A DNA stretch of 33,907 nucleotides from CAYPUT01 sp046541715 (GTDB lineage Bacteria > Spirochaetota > Spirochaetia > DSM-27196 > PWMO01). Of the stretch, positions 16,611 to 24,822 are shown piece after piece (position 1 is the first letter of the stretch; every line of letters starts with the position of its first letter). The notes under the pieces are model-generated. The model had not been told where the DNA came from, searched no databases, and saw only the letters and a program-made list of their open reading frames with translations. A program made the position numbers and the translations under genes. Location of the stretch: the NCBI GenBank assembly GCA_046541715.1, contig JBKHCS010000022.1, positions 1-33,907 of the forward strand, given 5' to 3'.

Positions 16611-17249
16611 ATGATTCCCCACGAGCTGTACACGAAGCTTTTTAACCGCATCGTCCGAGGGACCTATGCCACCGGCACCTGGCTCCGGGAAGACTCCATC
16701 GCCGACGAGTTCGGAGTCAGCCGCACGCCGGTGCGAGACGCCCTGCGGCAGCTGGCTCAGGACGGCCTCGTGGAGATGATTCCCAAGCGGGGCTCGAGAA
16801 GCCTCGGCTTTACCATCGACGACCTGGAGGAGGCCTTCGGAATCCGGCGGAATCTGGAGCTGTTGGCTCTCGAGCGGGCGATCCCCCGGCTCCGCCTCGA
16901 CCGCCTTATGGAGATTCGAGGAAAAGTTGAAGCGGTAGGCGAGAGCGAAGACCCCATCCTTCATGCGGAGCTCGACAACGAGTTTCACACCACCATCATG
17001 AACGCCGCCGACGGCAAGCGCCTGCCGATGATGCTCGGAAGCCTCTACCGGATCATGGCCTCTTTTCGCGAGCTCGGCTTTACCGATGCCGAGGTGCGGC
17101 GAAGCGCCCGGGCCGAGCACCTGGCGATTATCGACAAGCTTATCGCCCGGGACGCCGACGCCGCTGCGGAGCTTCTTCGGGAGCACATCGACGTCACGAA
17201 AACCCGCCTCTTGGTCACGGTAATCCGTGGGGGGGTGGTGGGGATGTGA
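16611..17249 (+). CDS. GntR-family transcriptional regulator (FadR/FCD type)
   Basis: 212 residues. The winged helix-turn-helix occupies about residues 5-70, with LREDSIADEFGVSRTPVRDALRQL, the hallmark GntR recognition motif, and a GSRSLGFTIDDLEEAF junction. The C-terminal FCD domain is all-helical and shows likely metal ligands in LDNEFHTTI, AEHLAIIDKL and LREHID, as in FCD proteins that bind a carboxylate through a metal ion. It is divergent from the E1-AOR-PEPCK-ALDH operon across a 20-bp palindrome, so it most likely represses that operon and is relieved by an organic acid (inference). Little or no 5' leader is predicted. It converges with a zinc dehydrogenase gene 29 nt downstream. Confidence 0.93.
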   Translation: MIPHELYTKLFNRIVRGTYATGTWLREDSIADEFGVSRTPVRDALRQLAQDGLVEMIPKRGSRSLGFTIDDLEEAFGIRRNLELLALERAIPRLRLDRLMEIRGKVEAVGESEDPILHAELDNEFHTTIMNAADGKRLPMMLGSLYRIMASFRELGFTDAEVRRSARAEHLAIIDKLIARDADAAAELLREHIDVTKTRLLVTVIRGGVVGM

Positions 17250-17266
17250 GGCGACCGCTGGTCGCC
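17250..17266. terminator. Hairpin between convergent GntR and dehydrogenase genes
   Basis: GGCGACC, loop GCT, GGTCGCC: a 7-bp perfect stem beginning just after the GntR stop. On the plus strand an A-run follows rather than a T-run, and on the minus strand no T-run follows, so it is not a canonical intrinsic terminator. It may still slow convergent polymerases or protect 3' ends. Confidence 0.4.
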
Positions 17267-17278
17267 GCAAAAAGACTC

Positions 17279-18316
17279 CTATCCCTGCAGCACCATCACC
17301 TTAATCGCGTTCTCCCGGCGGGTTCGGGAGATGTCAACGGCCTCGGCAAACTCTTCCAGCGGAAGCCTGTGGGTTATTATCGGCGCCGGATCGATCAGAC
17401 CGCGCTCGTGGAGGGAGATGCTCTCTTCCCACATGTCCGGACTTCCGAGAAAGCCGTGGATTGATACCTGCCCCACGACCAGCGGGTCGAAATCAACTTC
17501 GCAGGTCTTTCCGGCAAAGAGGCCGGTGATGCCGACGCGCGCCCGGGGCGCAAGTATGGCTGCGATGTCCTGCCAGACGCCGGGCTTCCCCGCAGCTTCG
17601 ACAACGACGTCCACCATTCGGCCGCGGGTTATGTCCGCCACCTTCTCTTTGATGTTCTCCGTCCGGACGTTGACCGTCTCATCGGCGCCCATCTGCCGGC
17701 CGACTTCCAACCGTTCGTCTCGGGTGCCTACGAGGATGACCTTCCGGGCGCCGTAGGCTTTTGCGATTTGCACGGCGAGAAGACCGATAGGACCGGGGCC
17801 CATGACGGCGACGTAGTCCGCGGGGGACACCTTCATGGCCTTGACCGGTTGCAGAGAGACGGCGGTGGGCTCGATGGTCGCCGCGGCTTCCCAGCTCAGA
17901 CCGTTGGTCTTGTGGAGAAATGCAGCGGGGTAGGTGAGGTACTCGGCAAAGCCGCCGTCTCGATTGAGGATTCCGGTCTCCGTTCGGTTCGGGCAGTGGT
18001 TGTACCAGCCCTTGTGGCACATGTCGCATTCGCCGCAGGACACGGTGCATTCCCCCACCACCCGGTCGCCGACGGCGAAGCCCCGGACTTCAGAACCGAG
18101 CTCAACGATCTCGCCGGTCCACTCGTGTCCCGGTGTCAGCGGCAGCTTGCTCATTCCCGTTGTCAGATAGAACATGGAGCCGTCGCAGAGCTCCAAATCC
18201 GTCCCGCACACCCCCGTGGCCCGCACCTTTATCAGGGCCTCCTCGGGCTTTGGCCCAGGCGCTTCGATCTCCTGAAGTCCGAACTCGTTCTTTCCCGTAA
18301 TGCGGATCGCTTTCAT
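17279..18316 (-). CDS. Zinc-dependent alcohol/sugar dehydrogenase (MDR superfamily)
   Basis: 345 residues. Catalytic zinc: CGTD (C37) and GHEW (H64/E65). Structural zinc: C94, C97, C100 and C108. The NAD(P) fold carries VAVMGPGPIGLLAVQIAKAYGA. The layout matches glucose, sorbitol or threonine dehydrogenase relatives. The start has GGAGGGG upstream. It is the last gene of the long minus-strand transport operon, 15 nt after the unrecognised 355-aa gene. With the SMP-30 lactonase in the same operon it suggests oxidation of an aldose to a lactone, which the lactonase opens (inference). It differs clearly from the dehydrogenase at 7198-8256, so they are not a recent duplication. Confidence 0.93.
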   Translation of the reverse strand: MKAIRITGKNEFGLQEIEAPGPKPEEALIKVRATGVCGTDLELCDGSMFYLTTGMSKLPLTPGHEWTGEIVELGSEVRGFAVGDRVVGECTVSCGECDMCHKGWYNHCPNRTETGILNRDGGFAEYLTYPAAFLHKTNGLSWEAAATIEPTAVSLQPVKAMKVSPADYVAVMGPGPIGLLAVQIAKAYGARKVILVGTRDERLEVGRQMGADETVNVRTENIKEKVADITRGRMVDVVVEAAGKPGVWQDIAAILAPRARVGITGLFAGKTCEVDFDPLVVGQVSIHGFLGSPDMWEESISLHERGLIDPAPIITHRLPLEEFAEAVDISRTRRENAIKVMVLQG

Positions 18317-18331
18317 CCTTTTCCCCTCCGT

Positions 18332-19399
18332 CTATCGTGTACCAAGTAGTAGTCCTGCGACGCTGTTGATCGCCTCCACATCTCCCCGGAACGCCCACAA
18401 CAAAAAGGCATCCCGAGTAGCGGAACGACCGGTATCGCCACCGATGGTTTGACCATTACACTCCAGCTCCCCAAATCCGCCGAGGGCTCCGTCGTCGCTA
18501 TAAAAGGCGAGGCTGATCCCCCGGCAGGTCCCCTCGTAATCGTTGGGCTCCTCGACGTAGAGTGAAGAGGGGTTGCTAAAGAACTGACGGACGATAAGCT
18601 CCGCGCTGTCGCCAAGAATGCGCAGGTACCCAAGGCGTCCGAAGTGTCCTGGGCTCCGCAATCCAATCTTGTACTTCCTGTTTCCCGGAAGTCGAAGTCG
18701 GTACGTCCCCTGTTCGTAGGACCAGTGGTCCGAGGGCACCCGTTCTATAAGTGGCACCTTCTCGAGTCCGGGTGTCGCGGGCATCAATACCTCGCCCCCA
18801 CCCCATACCTGGGCGATTATCCACGGCTCGGAATAGACCCCGTCGACGCTCCGCTCTTCGTACTCCACGAGATGCTCGTATCCAGCGTAGGTAACGTTCT
18901 CTCTCAGGGCTTCAGCCGATGCTAACGAGTGAAGGGGATTCTTCGCAGGCGTCACCCTTCGTTTGATCCGAACATGCTTGTCCCCATGGTCAGGACGGTA
19001 GCGTTGGAGCGCGGTCTCGATCGAAAGCTCTATCGCGGTCCCGGTAGCCGTGATCTTCCACTCCCCAGGGTCCAAAGCGGCGGGCACGGTGTAGGTCTCC
19101 CAAAACCGCTCTCTGTCGGCGATGTTGAAGGTAAGCTCCGGCGCCGTCCACATGCGTTCGCCGCCGATGTTCCATTCTCGTCCTGCGACCAGTTCCGCGC
19201 CGTCTTTCTTCCAGACTTCTGGATTAAGCCACAGAACGCTCTCGCTGTCGTCCGGGGCAAAGGGGCCGAGGACATGACCCATCTGTCCGGGCACCGCTAT
19301 GTGATAGCCGTTGTCCAGGGCGAGCGTCGCCAATGGCCGGTTGTTATCCTGAAACAGGCGTTGGAGGCGTCCAAGGGTTCCTGGAGGCGTGCCTGGCAT
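18332..19399 (-). CDS. Unrecognised 355-aa protein in a sugar operon, possibly beta-sandwich
   Basis: 355 residues, start supported by AAGGAG 7 nt upstream. I do not recognise a named family with certainty. There is no signal peptide or membrane segment, so it is cytoplasmic. The sequence is rich in aromatic and beta-prone stretches: DNGYHIAVPGQMGHVLGPF, EWNIGGERMWTAPE, VEYEERSVDGVYSEPWIIAQVW, KYKIGLRSPGHFGRLGYLRI and ECNGQTIGGDTGRSATRDAFLLW. This pattern recalls galactose-mutarotase-like or other carbohydrate-binding sandwich proteins, especially the GGERMWTAPE block, but no catalytic pair can be assigned. It lies between a binding protein and a zinc dehydrogenase in the operon, so a sugar-handling role is likely. 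Codon use looks like its neighbours. Confidence 0.8.
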   Translation of the reverse strand: MPGTPPGTLGRLQRLFQDNNRPLATLALDNGYHIAVPGQMGHVLGPFAPDDSESVLWLNPEVWKKDGAELVAGREWNIGGERMWTAPELTFNIADRERFWETYTVPAALDPGEWKITATGTAIELSIETALQRYRPDHGDKHVRIKRRVTPAKNPLHSLASAEALRENVTYAGYEHLVEYEERSVDGVYSEPWIIAQVWGGGEVLMPATPGLEKVPLIERVPSDHWSYEQGTYRLRLPGNRKYKIGLRSPGHFGRLGYLRILGDSAELIVRQFFSNPSSLYVEEPNDYEGTCRGISLAFYSDDGALGGFGELECNGQTIGGDTGRSATRDAFLLWAFRGDVEAINSVAGLLLGTR

Positions 19400-19423
19400 C
19401 TATGTCTCCTTTCCTACGCCGGT

Positions 19424-19447
19424 GACCGGCGCGGATGCGCGCCGGTC
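19424..19447. repeat. Strong intercistronic stem-loop after the second binding-protein gene
   Basis: A perfect 10-bp GC-rich stem GACCGGCGCG / CGCGCCGGTC around a 4-nt loop, in the 77-nt gap after the binding-protein gene. On the minus strand no T-run follows, so it is not a classic terminator. It is better explained as a 3' stabiliser that raises binding-protein mRNA above the downstream genes, as seen after other periplasmic binding-protein genes (inference). Confidence 0.65.
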
Positions 19448-19476
19448 CGACCTTGTTCTTTCATCCTTTCTTGCTT

Positions 19477-20454
19477 TTACCAGGGCAGCTTGGTTTCTCG
19501 AATCTCGTCAATGTTTTCCATGGTCGTCAGTGAGTTGCTTGCGTCGAGGATAATCATCTCCGGGACTGACTCTCCGTTTGCGAGGTCGACCAATGAGTAG
19601 ACTCCCTCGTATCCCATGTCGTAGAAGCTGTAACCGATAAGCAGGGGTGTCATGCCGCTCTCGATGAAATCCAGCATGGGCCAGAAATTGTCGATGCTTA
19701 CCACAAGGCCACCGTCGTCTACAAACTCTTGGAGCGTCCCAAGGGACTCCGGTGGCGCAAAGAAGGGCCAGCCCCCGACAAAGAACCAACCGTCAAGGTT
19801 TGGATTCGCGCTGGTGTAGTCATCGATAACCTGCACCGCCTTGTTTATGTCGTCCTCGCAGGTTTGGATCGACACTATCTCCACGTTGGTGCCGGCTACG
19901 CCATCCCGAAACCCGCGGATGCGTTCTTCGAGATTGTAGGCGCCGAGGATTCCGGTCAATAGGGCGGTCTGTACGGTGCCTCCCATGTCGGCGGCTAGCT
20001 TCGCATACTCTTGCCCGCCGAGCTTGCCCACCTCGTAGTTGTCTATGCCGACGAAAAAATCCCGCCCGCTTTCCGGGGCATCGGAGTCAAAGGTCGCGAC
20101 GGCAATGCCTTCCGACCGAGCCTTGGCGATGACATCGTTGAGAGCCGTCGGATCGTTTGCGCTGATCAGCATCCCGTCGACTCCCCGCTGAATCAGTCCC
20201 TCTATGACTTGAACCTGCTCGGCGGCGTCGCTCTTCAGAGATGCCGTCCAGATTAGCTCGATCCCGAGCTCCTCTGCGGCTTTTTCCGCACCTGCTCGGG
20301 TATCCAGGAACACCGGATTGTCCATTGCCTTCGGAATAACCGCGATGGTGATTGTGTCGTCGTCGCCCTCTGAGGAGCCGCCCGCCGGCAGAGCCGCCGC
20401 CACTACAATGAATACGGCCGCTACCAGCAGCCATCTTGCGTTGGTCTTTTTCAT
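19477..20454 (-). CDS. Sugar ABC transporter substrate-binding protein (second set)
   Basis: 325 residues, with TAAGGAGG 5 nt before the ATG. Signal peptide: MKKTNARW, hydrophobic core, then ALPAGGSSEG; no lipobox Cys. The mature part is RbsB-like: ITIAVIPKAMDNPVF, the ligand-region GMLISANDPTAL, TFDSDAPESGRDFFVGIDNYEVG, and VVSIDNFWPMLDFIESGMTPLLIG near the C-terminus. It belongs to the ribose/xylose-type binding proteins; the ligand is unknown. It follows its permease and ATPase on the minus strand, and a 10-bp stem-loop follows the gene. The protein is unlike the binding protein at 26325-27356 of the same operon, so the two importers likely take different ligands or different forms of one ligand. 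Confidence 0.94.
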   Translation of the reverse strand: MKKTNARWLLVAAVFIVVAAALPAGGSSEGDDDTITIAVIPKAMDNPVFLDTRAGAEKAAEELGIELIWTASLKSDAAEQVQVIEGLIQRGVDGMLISANDPTALNDVIAKARSEGIAVATFDSDAPESGRDFFVGIDNYEVGKLGGQEYAKLAADMGGTVQTALLTGILGAYNLEERIRGFRDGVAGTNVEIVSIQTCEDDINKAVQVIDDYTSANPNLDGWFFVGGWPFFAPPESLGTLQEFVDDGGLVVSIDNFWPMLDFIESGMTPLLIGYSFYDMGYEGVYSLVDLANGESVPEMIILDASNSLTTMENIDEIRETKLPW

Positions 20455-20495
20455 ACCAACCTCCTTACCACATTCTTCGAGGGCACCACGTACCC

Positions 20496-21464
20496 CTATT
20501 CTTTCCGCCGGCTCGCCTGATCTACGGCGATTGCGGCGATAATTACAAATCCGATTACTGTCTGTTGCCAGTAGGAGCTGACGTCCAAGAGGATCAGGCC
20601 GTTGCGGAGGACGCCCATGATGGCGGCCCCCAACATGGCGCCGACGACGCTTCCTTTGCCCCCGGATAAACTGGCTCCTCCGATAATGACAGCTGCTATG
20701 ACATCCAGCTCGTACCCACTTCCCGAGGTTGATTGGGCGACTCCGAGTCGCGCTGTGGTCACAACTCCTGAGACAGCAGCCATAAGGCCCGACAGCGAGT
20801 AGATGAAGAGTTTTGTTCGGTTTGTTCGAACGCCGGAGATTTCGGCGGCGGCCTCGTTTCCGCCGATCGCGAAAACCCGCCTCCCGAAGATCGTTCTTTG
20901 AAGTACAAAGTTCAGGACGACTACGAAGACGGCCATGTACACCACCGGTAAAGGTACGATCCAGAGGTATCCCTGGCCGATCTGGCTGAATTCAGGTGGT
21001 GTTCTAATTGGATAGCCGGTAGTCAGGGCATATGCAAGCCCTCGTGCCACGCTGAGCATGCCCAAAGTGGCAATAAAGGAAGGGATGCGCAAAGCGGTGA
21101 CCAACAGGCCGTTCGTCAAGCCCAACGCGACGCCGGCGGCCAGGCCGAGTCCAATTGCGGAAACGATCGGTAGCCCCAGGTTTTGAATGGCGAAGGCGGT
21201 GATTAGCCCGGCAAGGCCGAACACCGAGCCCACGGACAGATCGACCCCGCCGCTAATAATGACGAAGCATTCGCCGAGGGCAATAAGCGCGATATATGAG
21301 AAGGCGCGCATCACCGAAAAGAGATTCTGCTGCGTCAGAAAGTTGTCCGTCGCTATTGTGAGAATGAGCGAGAGAACAAAGAGAATCAGAAACACATTGA
21401 GGTTCTTGAACCTGAGGAGTCGCTCCCTCGCCATCTTTATCATACGGTGCGTGCTTAAGTGCAT
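20496..21464 (-). CDS. Sugar ABC transporter permease (second set)
   Basis: 322 residues, highly hydrophobic, RbsC family. Motifs: SGGVDLSVGSVFGLAG, LRIPSFIATLGMLSVARGLAY, AIGGNEAAAEISGV and the ATPase-contact segment YELDVIAAVIIGGASLSGGKGS. The final helices end LLDVSSYWQQTVIGFVIIAAIAVDQ. About 8-10 membrane spans. The N-terminus (MKMARERLLRFKN-like, Lys/Arg-rich) faces the cytoplasm. It lies 16 nt after its ATPase and 41 nt before its binding protein, so these three genes form one complete importer. Confidence 0.94.
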   Translation of the reverse strand: MHLSTHRMIKMARERLLRFKNLNVFLILFVLSLILTIATDNFLTQQNLFSVMRAFSYIALIALGECFVIISGGVDLSVGSVFGLAGLITAFAIQNLGLPIVSAIGLGLAAGVALGLTNGLLVTALRIPSFIATLGMLSVARGLAYALTTGYPIRTPPEFSQIGQGYLWIVPLPVVYMAVFVVVLNFVLQRTIFGRRVFAIGGNEAAAEISGVRTNRTKLFIYSLSGLMAAVSGVVTTARLGVAQSTSGSGYELDVIAAVIIGGASLSGGKGSVVGAMLGAAIMGVLRNGLILLDVSSYWQQTVIGFVIIAAIAVDQASRRKE

Positions 21465-21480
21465 TGTTCCTTTCCTTTCG

Positions 21481-22962
21481 TTACGACAGGGCGACTTTCA
21501 TGATTTCTTCTTGTGTAGCGCTGCGTCCATCCAACTCGCCTTTGACGTAGCCTTTGTGCATGACGATGATGCGGTCCGAGAGGGAGAGGATCTCGATGAG
21601 CTCTGAGCTGATAAGCAGGATGGCGACGCCCTCTCGAGCAAGCTCGTTGATGATATGGTAGATCTCCCGTTTCGCCCCTATATCGATTCCCCGTGTTGGC
21701 TCGTCGAGGATGAGTATTCGAGGCTTGGTTGAGAGCCACTTGCCTAACACGACCTTCTGTTGGTTGCCCCCGCTGAGGTTTCGGACGATCTGTGCCAACG
21801 AAGGCGTGCGGACGTTCAGGCTTTCGACGTATTCGGAGGCGGTACGCTTCTCCCGTTGGCGATCGATAACCGCAGCCCGGGAAATTGTCTGAAGGTTCGC
21901 GAGAGTAACGTTCTCGCTCACCGACATTGAGAGAATGAGGCCCTGTTCCTTTCGGTCTTCGGGTACTAGTGCCAGACCCTGATGGACCGCGTCCTCCGGA
22001 TGTCGGATGGATGTTTTCTTCCCATACAGCAACACCTTGCCGGCCGTCACCTGGTCGAGGCCAAAGAGCGCCCTCACAATTTCGGTGCGCCCCGCGCCCA
22101 CTAGGCCGGCGAAGCCCAGTACTTCGCCCTCGTGAAGAGTAAAGCGAGCGTCCTTCACGCCGGTGGACGTCGAGAGGCCTTCGACCGAAAGTACCTCGTT
22201 ACCAATTGGGTGCGCTGTCCGCTCGAACAATTCCTCGATCTCGCGGCCGACCATCATCTTGATAACCTGATCGGCCCCCACGGTTGGGGGCACACTACCG
22301 ATGCTCTTCCCGTCTCGAAGCACCTGAATTCGATCGCAGAGCGCGAAGATCTCCTCCATCTTGTGGGAGACGTAAAGGATGCTTACTCCCTCGCTCTTGA
22401 GGCGTCGCACGATAGAAAAGAGACGTTCAGCCTCGGCCTCCGTCAGGCTTGAGGTTGGCTCATCCATTATGAGGATTCGAGCTTCTCGGGAGAGGGCCCG
22501 GGCAATTTCTACGAGCTGCATTTGCGACACGGAAAGGGTTTCGACCAGACGATCGGGAGGGAGATCCAAGCCAACCTGCTCGAGGACGACTCGGGCTTCC
22601 CGATTCATTCGCTTCTTGTCGACGACACCGAAGGTGGTTGGTTCCGCACAGATAAAGACGTTGTCTGCGACGGAGAGATTGGGTATCAGATTCAGCTCCT
22701 GGTGAATGATGCCTATACCAAGGTGCTCTGCCGTTCTGGGATTCTCAATGGTGGTGTGCCGTCCGTCGAGCAGCAGCATTCCTGTGTCAGGAGGGACGAT
22801 CCCGCCTACAATCTTTATGAGTGTCGACTTGCCGGCGCCGTTTTCGCCGACGAGGCCGAGAACCTCTCCAGCTCCCAGAGCACAGTCCACTTTGTCCAGG
22901 GCCTGGACCCCGGGATACGCTTTTGATACTCCTCGCAGCTCTAGAACCGGTTCCATCGGCAT
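21481..22962 (-). CDS. Sugar ABC transporter ATP-binding protein (second set)
   Basis: 493 residues, standard length for a double-domain RbsA/XylG/MglA-type ATPase. N-terminal domain: Walker A GENGAGKSTLIKI, signature LSVSQMQLVEIARAL, Walker B ILIMDEPTSSL, switch His in YVSHKMEEI. C-terminal domain: the usual Lys-less Walker A GLVGAGRTEIVRALFG, signature LSGGNQQKVVLGKW and Walker B ILILDEPTRGID. All canonical, unlike the divergent copy at 2600-4189. It energises the permease encoded just downstream. The SMP-30 gene ends 3 nt before its start. Confidence 0.95.
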   Translation of the reverse strand: MPMEPVLELRGVSKAYPGVQALDKVDCALGAGEVLGLVGENGAGKSTLIKIVGGIVPPDTGMLLLDGRHTTIENPRTAEHLGIGIIHQELNLIPNLSVADNVFICAEPTTFGVVDKKRMNREARVVLEQVGLDLPPDRLVETLSVSQMQLVEIARALSREARILIMDEPTSSLTEAEAERLFSIVRRLKSEGVSILYVSHKMEEIFALCDRIQVLRDGKSIGSVPPTVGADQVIKMMVGREIEELFERTAHPIGNEVLSVEGLSTSTGVKDARFTLHEGEVLGFAGLVGAGRTEIVRALFGLDQVTAGKVLLYGKKTSIRHPEDAVHQGLALVPEDRKEQGLILSMSVSENVTLANLQTISRAAVIDRQREKRTASEYVESLNVRTPSLAQIVRNLSGGNQQKVVLGKWLSTKPRILILDEPTRGIDIGAKREIYHIINELAREGVAILLISSELIEILSLSDRIIVMHKGYVKGELDGRSATQEEIMKVALS

Positions 22963-22965
22963 TCC

Positions 22966-23844
22966 TCAGCCCTCGAAGGCTTGTTGCGAAAGCCCCTGTG
23001 CCTCGGTCTCGGCGACAAAGACGCTGCCCGCGTACGGATGGCGCGCCAGCTCCTCGTCGGTCGTGAGGATACGGGCGGTTGTGACAAAAAGACGGTCCAG
23101 ATTGGGCCCACCAAAGGCGCAGGAAGTGACGTTCTTTGCGGGTACCTCGACCTTGCCTAACAGGGAGCCTCCGTAGGGGTCCCAGACGGTCACGCCGTGA
23201 CCGCCGAACATCGCGATCCAGACGCGGTCTTGGGCGTCGATGGTCATGCCGTCGGGATAGCCGAGTTCCTGGGGAATCCGCAGGGCAACCTGCTTGTCCG
23301 AGATAGTTCCCGTCTCGGGGTCAAAGGCAAAACGCCAGACTTCCCGGGTCGGGGTGTCGATGTAGAACATCGCACCGCCGTCGCGGGTCCAGACAATGCC
23401 GTTGGATATGGACACACCGGAGAGCATGCGATGCAGAGACAGGTCCGGGTCCAGACGATAGAGCGAAGCTTGCCCTGGCTCGGCCTCCGGAGACATGGAA
23501 CCAAACCAAAAGCGGCCCTGGGGATCGCACTTCCCGTCGTTTCCACGGTTGCCGGGAGCATGCTTGTCGAACTCTGCGAGGCGCTCCCGTCGGCCGTCGG
23601 GGGCGACTGCCTCGATGCTGTGCTCCAGAGCGACCACAACGCCTCCCCGGCTCCGTGGAACCACGGTTCCGACCTTTTCGCCCAGATCTATTGTCTTGTT
23701 GTCTCCGGAGACCACATCGAGTTCCATCAGGTGTCCTCGTTCGATATCCACCCACCGCAGCTTTCCGGCGCTGCTATCCCAGAGGGCCCCCTCCCCGAGC
23801 TGAGCCTCTGCCCGAAATGCCAAATCCGCTTGAATCGTCCACAT
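22966..23844 (-). CDS. SMP-30/gluconolactonase family lactonase
   Basis: 292 residues, usual length for the six-bladed SMP-30/regucalcin family. The metal ligands fit: E18 in LGEGALW, N102 in NRGNDGKCDPQG, N148 in VSISNGIVW and D198 in LGYPDGMTID. These align with the Glu, Asn and Asp that hold the divalent metal in regucalcin and bacterial gluconolactonases. No signal peptide, so it acts in the cytoplasm, where it would hydrolyse a sugar lactone to the aldonic acid. It sits between the two transporter sets. Together with the zinc dehydrogenase at the operon end it supports an oxidative, non-phosphorylating sugar route (inference). Confidence 0.93.
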   Translation of the reverse strand: MWTIQADLAFRAEAQLGEGALWDSSAGKLRWVDIERGHLMELDVVSGDNKTIDLGEKVGTVVPRSRGGVVVALEHSIEAVAPDGRRERLAEFDKHAPGNRGNDGKCDPQGRFWFGSMSPEAEPGQASLYRLDPDLSLHRMLSGVSISNGIVWTRDGGAMFYIDTPTREVWRFAFDPETGTISDKQVALRIPQELGYPDGMTIDAQDRVWIAMFGGHGVTVWDPYGGSLLGKVEVPAKNVTSCAFGGPNLDRLFVTTARILTTDEELARHPYAGSVFVAETEAQGLSQQAFEG

Positions 23845-23853
23845 AGGCTTCTT

Positions 23854-24822
23854 CTATCTCCGTTCTCTGATGCGCCGGATTACGATGTCGAGGGTTACCA
23901 CCACCACCAGGATTGCCCCGGAGCTGAACTGCTGCCAGTAGGACGAGACGTTGCTCAAGATCAGAATGTTGTCGATAAAGCCGACCATCACGGTGCCCAA
24001 GAAGGCTCCGATGATGGTTCCTTCTCCGCCGGCGAGGGCCGCGCCTCCGATTATGCTCGCCGCGATGGTCTTGAGCTCCAACCCGGCTCCGGCGGTGGCC
24101 ATCATCGACATCATTCGGGACGCCAAGACAGTGCCGGCGAGAGCCGCCAGGGTCCCGGTAAACATGTAGCTGACCACGCGAACCTGTGGCACCGCTATTC
24201 CCGAAAGCTTCGATGCCTCCTGGCTTCCGCCGACGTAGTAGAAGAGCCGGCCCCAGTGGGTCCTCCGCATAAACTGGTCCATCACCGCCACCAGGAGAAT
24301 CATGATCACGATGGCCACGGGCCAACCTCCGACGCGGCCATCCCCGAGAAAGGCGAAGTTTGTCGGGAGCCCGTACACCGGCATACCCTGGGTCATGGCC
24401 AGCGCCAAACCTCGTACCATGCTCATGGTGCCCAGGGTCGCAATAAAGGGGTTAATGCCTACGACCGTTATCAGAAGGCCGTTTACCAGACCAATCAGCG
24501 CTCCGAGTACGAGGGCTACCAAGATGGCCGCGTAGATTGGAGTCCCTACCTCTAAGAGCTTCGCTGCTACCACGCCGGTAAACGCCAAAGTCGAGCCCAC
24601 CGACAGATCGAACCCGCCGGCAATCATCACCACCATCATCCCTACGGACACGATCCCAATGCTGAGGACTCCATACCCGATCGCCTCCATATTCCGCACC
24701 GTCAGAAAATGGGTACTCATCCGGGAGAAGAGCAGGATAAGGAAGAGGTCTATCAGTAAGATCATCGTGGGGCGGGATCGGGTCGCTTGGCCGAAGAAGC
24801 TCTTAATCGAGAAACTATTCAC
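23854..24822 (-). CDS. Sugar ABC transporter permease (first set)
   Basis: 322 residues, RbsC family. Motifs: IAGGFDLSVGSTLAFTGVVA, GINPFIATLGTMSMVRGLALAMTQG, VGGSQEASKLSGIAVPQVR, and the ATPase-contact segment LELKTIAASIIGGAALAGGEG. The end reads ILILSNVSSYWQQFSSGAILVVVVTLDIVIRR. The start overlaps the ATPase gene by 8 nt, so the two are coupled. Residues around the first helix (FLILLFSRMSTHFL) give an N-terminal anchor. Its sequence is clearly different from the other permease of the operon. Confidence 0.94.
   Translation of the reverse strand: MNSFSIKSFFGQATRSRPTMILLIDLFLILLFSRMSTHFLTVRNMEAIGYGVLSIGIVSVGMMVVMIAGGFDLSVGSTLAFTGVVAAKLLEVGTPIYAAILVALVLGALIGLVNGLLITVVGINPFIATLGTMSMVRGLALAMTQGMPVYGLPTNFAFLGDGRVGGWPVAIVIMILLVAVMDQFMRRTHWGRLFYYVGGSQEASKLSGIAVPQVRVVSYMFTGTLAALAGTVLASRMMSMMATAGAGLELKTIAASIIGGAALAGGEGTIIGAFLGTVMVGFIDNILILSNVSSYWQQFSSGAILVVVVTLDIVIRRIRERR

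Noticed and set aside
24189..24205. TGGCACCGCTATTCCC inside the first-set permease as a sigma-54 site
   Set aside because: It lacks the GC of the -12 element and lies within coding sequence.
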